Source: an uncultured Nitrospira sp. | GTDB lineage: Bacteria; Nitrospirota; Nitrospiria; Nitrospirales; Nitrospiraceae | DNA length: 32,626 nucleotides | Reading direction: 5' to 3' | Assembly (NCBI GenBank): GCA_902500805.1 | Contig: CABVSA010000039.1 | Location: forward strand, 1-32,626 | In this document: piece by piece, positions 27,736 through 32,626 of the stretch | Numbering within the stretch: position 1 is the first letter of the stretch | Layout of the letters: every line of letters begins with the position of its first letter | Translations under genes and position numbers: made by a program | The notes under the pieces: model-generated | What the model was told of the DNA's origin: nothing | Seen by the model: the letters and a program-made list of their open reading frames with translations, nothing else | The model's database searches: none

Positions 27736-28884
27736 ATGAGGCTTGGGATTGTTGCGAGCGAATTCTTTGACCCAAGAATTGGGCGGATGGGCGGGTTCGG
27801 TTGGGCTGCTCGGCAAGTAGCTCGATTCTTCCGATCGCGACCGGATCTTGGCGTTGAGGTGGTCTTTATTGGTGCGGGCTTCACCATTCCTCTGCCTTTC
27901 CTTGGTACACACATTCACGACACCCCGCTGATCGCCTTTGCTAGTGGAAAGAGTTATGGGAAGGCACTTGAGGATCACATGCCTGACGTTTGCCTTACCA
28001 TTGATTATCGCCACTCGTATAGGAAAGTACTCTGCAGTTTGCCCGATATACCTGTGGTTGTGTGGGTAAGAGATCCAAGGCCAGTCGAAGTTACTGCAAC
28101 TCTCGCTACGCTTGGTATTCCGGGCCACGGATCTTCATTATCGCAGGGGATCAAGAGCATCGATTATCATTCGTTAGTCAAAGTCATGGATGCACAGCGT
28201 AGAGTTCTATTTGCCACACCAGCTCCTTCTCTTCGCAAGTTAGCTGAAAGAGCCTATCAATGCCATCTTGGAAAATTTATCTTTCTCCCTAATATTGTGG
28301 ATCTCAAGCCAGGCAAGGTGACGAAGCATCCTAAACCGCGTGTCATCTTTCTTGCACGTCATGATCCAATAAAGCGGCCATGGCTCTTCGTTGAATTAGC
28401 GAGCCGCTTCCCACGGGTTGAATTCCTCATGTTAGGTCAATCACATTTCCGTGGTCCCGGTAGTTGGGAGCCGTCCAGTTTGCCCAACAATCTTGTTATG
28501 GTCGGTCATGTGGATGGCGAGGAAAAGCGTAAGCTCCTGTCGTCTGCGTGGGTGCTCATCAATACATCAATTCATGAGGCACTGGCCACAAGTTTCCTCG
28601 AGGCTCTCGCTTGTGAAACGCCTCTTCTCTGCTGCACGAATCAAGAGGAACTTGTCTCACGGTTCGGCATCTTTACTGGCCGATACGATGGCGATGGCAT
28701 GCAGAGCCTCCCTCGCTTTACCATTGGACTGCAGAAGTTGCTAGAGGATCGAGATCTACGCACCAGTATTGGACAGCGTGGTCGTGAATGGGTCGAACAC
28801 ACCCACAATGAAGAAAATTTCCTCGCTGCGTTCGGTGAGCTTTGTGGAGCAGCAGAAATAGGCATCGTGGCGGCGAGCACATGA
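27736..28884 (+). CDS. GT4-family (GT-B fold) glycosyltransferase
   Basis: A 382-aa protein opening MRLGIVASEFFDPRIGRMGG with a Gly-rich N-terminal loop. The C-terminal half is the GT4 nucleotide-sugar domain: PRVIFLARHDPIKRPWLFVE, VEFLMLGQS, and near 279 HEALATSFLEALACETPLL, the EX7E-type signature that binds the donor phosphates. No membrane segment is apparent. It starts 23 bases after the previous glycosyltransferase with a G-rich ribosome binding site and ends 16 bases before the next, so the three form one operon. Donor and acceptor cannot be deduced. Confidence 0.85.
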   Translation: MRLGIVASEFFDPRIGRMGGFGWAARQVARFFRSRPDLGVEVVFIGAGFTIPLPFLGTHIHDTPLIAFASGKSYGKALEDHMPDVCLTIDYRHSYRKVLCSLPDIPVVVWVRDPRPVEVTATLATLGIPGHGSSLSQGIKSIDYHSLVKVMDAQRRVLFATPAPSLRKLAERAYQCHLGKFIFLPNIVDLKPGKVTKHPKPRVIFLARHDPIKRPWLFVELASRFPRVEFLMLGQSHFRGPGSWEPSSLPNNLVMVGHVDGEEKRKLLSSAWVLINTSIHEALATSFLEALACETPLLCCTNQEELVSRFGIFTGRYDGDGMQSLPRFTIGLQKLLEDRDLRTSIGQRGREWVEHTHNEENFLAAFGELCGAAEIGIVAAST

Positions 28885-28900
28885 CTCCCAGGGAAGTCGA

Positions 28901-29611
28901 ATGTCGCTGACCGTTGTGCTTACAAATTATCTTCGTACACCGCATCTCCATCGCGTGGTTGACGGACTCCTCAACCAGACAGTCAGACCAACCATATTTG
29001 TTTGGGACAATTCACCGAAGCAGGATTTTGATGATCCTCGGGTGAGTTGGATTATTCGTAGTTCAAGAAACGCACAGTGCGCACCGCGCTGGTGGATGGC
29101 AGGTCACGCCAAGACGGATTTCGTTCTAATTCATGACGATGATCTCATGGCTACTGATTCTCGGGTTCTTGCTTGGACACTTGAGAGTGCCAGCAAGGCT
29201 GCTCCATTTGGCGTGGGAGCCACCGGCGTCATCTTGAAGGATGGTAAAGGATATTGGGAATCTAGGCATGTTGGTTTGCGGTCAGGTCATGCAACAGCCG
29301 ATACACATGTCGATATCCTGAAAGGGTGCTATTTCTGTGCTCCTACTGAAGAATTGGCGAGTTTGGAGTGCTTAGCTCTAGAGGAGGAGGATGACATCGC
29401 TGTGTCCGCACGACTCGGGAAGAAAATGGTGAGGCCACATCTTGTAGCGGCACAATTGCAAGAGCATGTAAAATTTATTCCGCAGGGTAAGGAAGCCCGA
29501 AAGTTCAGAAAGGAACATCGTGCGGCACGGGATGCTGCACGATGGCGGTGGTTTGCAACAAAAGAAAGCGATGCTAGAGCATGGACTGGTCATCCTGTGC
29601 ATGCTCGTTGA
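28901..29611 (+). CDS. Small GT2-family glycosyltransferase
   Basis: A 236-aa protein with the GT-A start MSLTVVLTNYLRTPHLHRVV, a WDNSP strand end (about 33-40), SSRNAQCAPRWWMA, and the metal-binding IHDDDLMA around 77-84. These match a compact GT2 domain with little beyond the catalytic fold. The C-terminus is basic (KEARKFRKEHRAARDAARWR). GGGAAG before ATG 28901 is a good ribosome binding site. It closes the glycosyltransferase operon. Confidence 0.75.
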   Translation: MSLTVVLTNYLRTPHLHRVVDGLLNQTVRPTIFVWDNSPKQDFDDPRVSWIIRSSRNAQCAPRWWMAGHAKTDFVLIHDDDLMATDSRVLAWTLESASKAAPFGVGATGVILKDGKGYWESRHVGLRSGHATADTHVDILKGCYFCAPTEELASLECLALEEEDDIAVSARLGKKMVRPHLVAAQLQEHVKFIPQGKEARKFRKEHRAARDAARWRWFATKESDARAWTGHPVHAR

Positions 29612-29636
29612 GCCTGTGCATGAGCCGCACTGATAA

Positions 29637-29843
29637 TTGCTGGGACAGCGCCTGCGTTCTAATGTCGTTGAGTTCTTGGACGCCGAATATCCTATTGCAT
29701 ACTACGCGAAACGTTTGGCAAAGAATCAATCTGTTATAGAAAACTATCTTGTCCGTTATGACTTCATCTCTGCGCAGGCATTCCTGGAAAGATTTAGGAC
29801 ATGGAATAATGCTGAACTTCGTAATATGGCGGGTTCCACCTGA
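29637..29843 (+). pseudogene. Possible fragment of a broken gene (68 codons)
   Basis: An open stretch starting only at a TTG directly after an in-frame TAA, with no ribosome binding site. It reads NVVEFLDAEYPIAYYAKRLA, then KNQSVIENYLVRYDFISAQA, which looks like real amphipathic protein sequence rather than random translation. It is +1 relative to the glycosyltransferase that ends at 29611, so it could be the tail of a frameshifted neighbour or of a lost gene. No family is recognised. Confidence 0.3.
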
Positions 29844-30723
29844 TAAGTTGCTTCTATACCCAGGCTATGTCCCCCTAGATTTAGATTCTCTGAGTAGCTG
29901 ACAATACTTCTACCACCGTTTGCAAACTGCTCATAAACATCTACGTCAATCGGCTCACCCTCCTCCCTTTGGATGGGAAGGCATAGGCTGAGCTTAGCAA
30001 CTATATCCGAAAGATGCGTATGGCCCTCTGAGCAGTGTCCGGCGCATGTGTCACACGAGCCTCCCAGAAAGACGAGATGAGTAACCATGACAGGGAGGGG
30101 CGAGCGAGCGTGTCCCAAGACAGTGAAGGAAGCGTCGCGCGAATCCGGCGCTTCTAGATATTAACCCTACGTGTTCCAGGCGTGTTCTCTTCAGAGCAAA
30201 ATTCGACCAAATTCCCCTCAATTGGACCGAGCACAACTGAACAGGAAAAGCAGCGAAACGCCTCTCCTGGAGCATGGTTGCACTGTTCTGGCAAGGAGTT
30301 GTGGGAGAATCTCGGAAAGGCTTACAAACCCTCACAGCTGCGCGTCCTGCAGCGCATTCCCTAACGCCTGAATCGTCAGGAGCACATTCCCTTCGCTGCG
30401 GTTTCTCACCGGACATACGCCGCTCGCTTCTCGCTGACTGCTCCCTTCCCCAACGCCACATTTTCTAGCCGCATCTCTGGCAGTTCTTCCACAATCTTCC
30501 TATACGGCTCCGCTCGGTTCTTCGCGGCTTCATAAAGCATTTTGAGTGGGGTCAGGAGGCGCAAGGTCGTCGAGGGTGCGCCCCCTACCTTTTCGGTATA
30601 GTGAAAAATTCTGAACCCTCTCATAAGTGCCACTCGCGAGAGGTGGTTTCGCAAGACTACCCCGATAATAGAGGGATTGAAAAGCATGTCTGTTCAATGG
30701 GCGGGAACTAAGTAGGGGAATCC
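29844..30723. other. Gene-poor interval before the integrase genes
   Basis: No confident gene. A minus-strand ORF at 30406-30687 (93 codons) contains LKMLYEAAKNRAEPYRKIVE and ELPEMRLENVALGKGA, which look protein-like. However, it overlaps the likely promoter region of the excisionase gene and I cannot name it. Another minus-strand frame (29756-30118) has plausible composition but no motif. The end of the interval should hold the promoter for xis-int. CTCGCGAG (around 30633-30643) is a short palindrome there. Confidence 0.3.
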
Positions 30724-30999
30724 ATGACACTCTTAACAATTTTTGAGGCAGCGAAGTTTTTGAGGCTTACAAAACGGACCCTCTATCAGCGAGTCGATAT
30801 CCCTCGGGTTCGCTATGGGCATCGTGTCATGTTTGTCAAAGAAGATCTTGAAAGTTGGGTCAGAAGCTTATGTGAAGGCGGTGTGGTGAAAGAACTCGAT
30901 GAGCAAGGAGGACTGCCGAAGCCCGTTGACGGCAGACCTGGCAAGGTCTACCATCGAAACCCTTTGTTTGTGTTGCCTCGTCAGAAAGGCCTGCGATGA
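30724..30999 (+). CDS. Excisionase-like helix-turn-helix protein
   Basis: A 91-aa protein with an N-terminal HTH_17/MerR-like winged helix: LTIFEAAKFLRLTKRTLYQR, then RVRYGHRVMFVKEDLESWV, the standard 'eaAefLgvs..TvyrlI..iPavKiGrrwrf.redLe.Wl' pattern of excisionase-type DNA-binding proteins. AGGGGAATCC precedes ATG 30724. Its TGA (30997-30999) overlaps the integrase ATG (30996), so the two are translationally coupled. That is the usual arrangement of a recombination directionality factor with its integrase. The C-terminal 35 residues are unusual and not recognised. Confidence 0.75.
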   Translation: MTLLTIFEAAKFLRLTKRTLYQRVDIPRVRYGHRVMFVKEDLESWVRSLCEGGVVKELDEQGGLPKPVDGRPGKVYHRNPLFVLPRQKGLR

Positions 31000-32228
31000 A
31001 TATTCAGCGCATCAATACTCCAAAGGGAACACGATCGATTTTGACCTATTGGTATCGTGGAAAACGCTATCGACCGGTCCTTGGGTATAACTTGACGCTC
31101 GATCGTGAACGAGAGACTGCGCTCGAAATCATGACGGCGATTCATGCGAATTCATTGGAGCCGGAAACAAAGAAATCGCCGATCCCGCTTGCTGGCCAGC
31201 CTTCAACGTTGACGTTTGCCGAGTTTGTCCCCCTCTACCTGCAATATCTCAAAGCCAAGCGACCGAAGAACGATGGGCGGAATCATACCGTTCTCACGCA
31301 CCATCTCATTCCGCATTTTGGCGACAAGAAGCTCTCGGATATCCGCCTTGAAGATGGATTGGCGTATCTGGAAAAGCGTCGCTCTGTCTTGATCGGCCCA
31401 GAGGACAAGAAACGACATGTGGCTCCAGGGACGATTGAGCGAGAGTGCGCAACTCTTATGGCCGTGCTGAATTTAGCCGTTGATATGGACCATCTGGACA
31501 AGAATCGGCTCAAACGTTTGCCTGTGCCAGAATATGTGAAGCGCGAGCGGATTGTCGAAGGCTGGGAGCTGCTCAAAATCCGTGATGCCGCCTCACCGAA
31601 CGTTTGGCGGCTTGCGATGGCCGCGCTGCAGATCGGCCTTCGAGAAAACAAGCTGATTGAGATCCATGAAGAGTGGCTGATGCAACGGGGAGACGGCTGG
31701 TGGGTGGTTCCCTCGCCAGGCCAGACAAAAATCAAAGGGGTGCCCAAAATGGTTCCCCTGAATGGGCTGGCCTACGAAGCGTTATTTGGAAAGACTCCAA
31801 GAATCGGTGGGCGCTTCTTCCATCACTGGAAAGACGGGAATTCTTTCAAGCATACCTGGATGAGAACGTGTGAACGGGCAGGGGTGCACGATCTGCACTT
31901 CCACGATCTTCGCCATACCTTCACGACCTGGCTCACACAATGTGGCGTCGATTATGCCGTGATCCAGACGCTAAAAGGTGAACCGCTGCCTGGTTCGGCG
32001 AAATACTACATTCACAATTGGAATGCGCGATTGCGGGATGCCGTGACCAGGCTGGAAGCGTTTACGAAGGCAGTTCTAAACGGGGAAAACGACGTTCAGG
32101 TGCCAGTTACTGCCACTTGGGTGCCACTTGCCACTGGGTCGGAATCTCTAAGTATGCGAAATGTGGTGCCGAGGGACAGAATCGAACTGTCGACACCAGC
32201 CTTTTCAGGGCTGTGCTCTGCCAACTGA
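30996..32228 (+). CDS. int: Tyrosine recombinase / integrase of the island
   Basis: A 410-aa protein with an N-terminal arm-type segment (about 1-60), a core-binding SAM-like domain (LTFAEFVPLYLQYLKAKRPK, about 72-170) and a catalytic domain (about 190-360). Visible active-site positions are R216 (QIGLRENKLIEI), a beta-hairpin Lys (TKIKGVPK), H303-x-x-R306 (HDLRHTF) and the nucleophile Y338 (KYYIHNW). The second conserved His/Trp (usual LGH) is Glu329 (LKGEP), a departure from the consensus. About the last twenty residues (PRDRIELSTPAFSGLCSAN) are antisense translation of the tRNA-Phe gene, so the integrase runs into its own target. It should integrate the element at the tRNA 3' end. Confidence 0.9.
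   Translation: MNIQRINTPKGTRSILTYWYRGKRYRPVLGYNLTLDRERETALEIMTAIHANSLEPETKKSPIPLAGQPSTLTFAEFVPLYLQYLKAKRPKNDGRNHTVLTHHLIPHFGDKKLSDIRLEDGLAYLEKRRSVLIGPEDKKRHVAPGTIERECATLMAVLNLAVDMDHLDKNRLKRLPVPEYVKRERIVEGWELLKIRDAASPNVWRLAMAALQIGLRENKLIEIHEEWLMQRGDGWWVVPSPGQTKIKGVPKMVPLNGLAYEALFGKTPRIGGRFFHHWKDGNSFKHTWMRTCERAGVHDLHFHDLRHTFTTWLTQCGVDYAVIQTLKGEPLPGSAKYYIHNWNARLRDAVTRLEAFTKAVLNGENDVQVPVTATWVPLATGSESLSMRNVVPRDRIELSTPAFSGLCSAN
32150..32206. other. Candidate attachment site at the tRNA-Phe 3' end
   Basis: The integrase ends inside the 3' part of a tRNA-Phe gene of opposite strand, the standard target of this recombinase class. The crossover should lie in the 3' half of the tRNA (anticodon stem, T-arm and acceptor end). 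I did not find a second copy of this sequence in the window, so the other attachment site is probably left of position 1. Confidence 0.45.
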
Positions 32229-32239
32229 GCTACCTCGGC
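32164..32239 (-). tRNA. tRNA-Phe (GAA)
   Basis: On the minus strand a 76-base cloverleaf can be drawn. The acceptor GCCGAGG pairs with CCTCGGC. The D-arm is GCTC/GAGC, the anticodon stem is CAGCC/GGCTG with loop CTGAAAA, and the T-arm is GACAG-TTCGATT-CTGTC. The discriminator is A and CCA is encoded. The anticodon GAA (bases 32204-32206 on the plus strand as TTC) specifies Phe. The 3' end faces the integrase. Confidence 0.95.
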
Positions 32240-32264
32240 ACAGTGCGGATGACGAACGGGTGGC

Positions 32265-32270
32265 ATCATA
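32265..32270 (-). promoter_or_regulatory. Possible -10 box of the tRNA-Phe promoter
   Basis: The minus strand reads TATGAT, 25 bases upstream of the mature tRNA 5' end, a suitable distance for a tRNA promoter. I could not find a convincing -35 at 16-18 bases. It is a weak prediction. Confidence 0.3.
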
Positions 32271-32407
32271 CCAAGGTCACACCCAAGACTTCCACATCTT
32301 TTGTAAGTCGTGATATCCAGGCTGCCATGGCATTGTGGCGCTCGATCACGACCCGGTGTTGCGGGGAAAACCTTGTCGGTGGCACTGATGCCCGTGCCGG
32401 CAGGCGA

Positions 32408-32596
32408 TTAGATAGGGGTGTGAAGCTGATGAGCGTGTACCATGAGTTTTTGACGATTCGGGACGCCCACTTTGTCGAAAATGCTCGTCAGATGGTGTCG
32501 AACCGTACTGTTAGAAATAGATAACTGGTGGGCAATGTCCTTGTTGGACAGTCCTTGCTGAACCAGATTGATTGAAGTTCCCCCCATTGTTTGCAC
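32408..32596 (-). pseudogene. Truncated LuxR-type HTH domain
   Basis: The minus-strand frame reads LVQQGLSNKDIAHQLSISNS, then TVRHHLTSIFDKVGVPNRQK, a nearly complete LuxR/GerE DNA-binding domain. The leading 'LTxREre' helix and any receiver are absent. The only starts are GTG/ATG just downstream of an in-frame TGA (codons TGA-AAA-CCT-GTG at the right edge), so the 5' part is either frameshifted or lost. It is the C-terminal stub of a response regulator outside the island, on the flanking chromosome side of the tRNA. A short intact HTH-only protein is less likely. Confidence 0.55.
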
Positions 32597-32626
32597 AGGT
32601 TTTCATCTGAAAGAAGCGTATGAATT

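Noticed and set aside
29756..30118. Minus-strand 120-codon ORF containing several Cys and His
   Set aside because: The composition is plausible, but I see no recognisable domain or clear start signal. It overlaps another doubtful fragment, so I left it as part of the gene-poor interval.
32166..32228. Integrase C-terminal tail PRDRIELSTPAFSGLCSAN as a functional domain
   Set aside because: It is the antisense translation of the tRNA-Phe gene and recurs in databases for that reason. It carries no information about the enzyme.

Overview
The window looks like an accessory island (roughly 50-60% GC by eye) in a Gram-negative environmental bacterium. A Nitrospira-like host is my best guess, from the style of the LuxR/NarL regulators and the protein-family mix. 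That is inference from memory and not demonstrated. The right edge is anchored by a tRNA-Phe(GAA) gene on the minus strand (32164-32239). A tyrosine integrase (30996-32228) and an excisionase-like protein (30724-30999) run into its 3' end, as in a tRNA-targeted integrative element. Host sequence presumably begins right of the tRNA. The left attachment site is not visible and probably lies outside the window.

Layout, left to right. (1) 1-1678: a decaying mobilisation module. It holds a short leader ORF, a MobC-like accessory protein, and a VirD2/MobA-type relaxase that is split into two overlapping frames at an AAAGGGA heptamer and then interrupted by an in-frame amber codon. (2) 1679-2661: mostly non-coding, but it holds a recognisable wreck of a radC C-terminus broken by an insertion carrying a 20-bp perfect palindrome, plus two small orphan hairpins. 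(3) 2662-3905: two response-regulator-like proteins whose receiver phosphorylation residues are missing, one with a LuxR HTH and one a lone receiver. (4) 3941-24900: an insecticidal-type Tc (ABC) toxin locus. It has a fused TcB-TcC protein ending in a GIY-YIG nuclease payload, a likely immunity protein, a truncated copy of the TcA N-terminal domain, a GH46 chitosanase-like enzyme with a peptidoglycan-binding domain, a membrane-anchored Nudix protein, and a giant 3349-aa TcA. (5) 24956-29611: three glycosyltransferase genes, the first with three glycosyltransferase-like domains in one chain. (6) 29612-30723: largely gene-poor sequence with fragments. (7) 30724-32239: excisionase, integrase and tRNA-Phe. 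(8) 32240-32626: flank with a truncated LuxR HTH on the minus strand.

Working hypothesis: the two degenerate receivers regulate a Tc toxin machine. TcA would form the pore and receptor scaffold and bind the TcB-TcC cocoon, whose C-terminal GIY-YIG nuclease would be the delivered effector. The immunity-like gene directly downstream suggests the nuclease is dangerous to bacteria, including the producer. The GH46/peptidoglycan-binding protein could help release or delivery, and the Nudix and glycosyltransferase genes are unexplained partners. Domain assignments come from reading motifs by eye. No database search was run.
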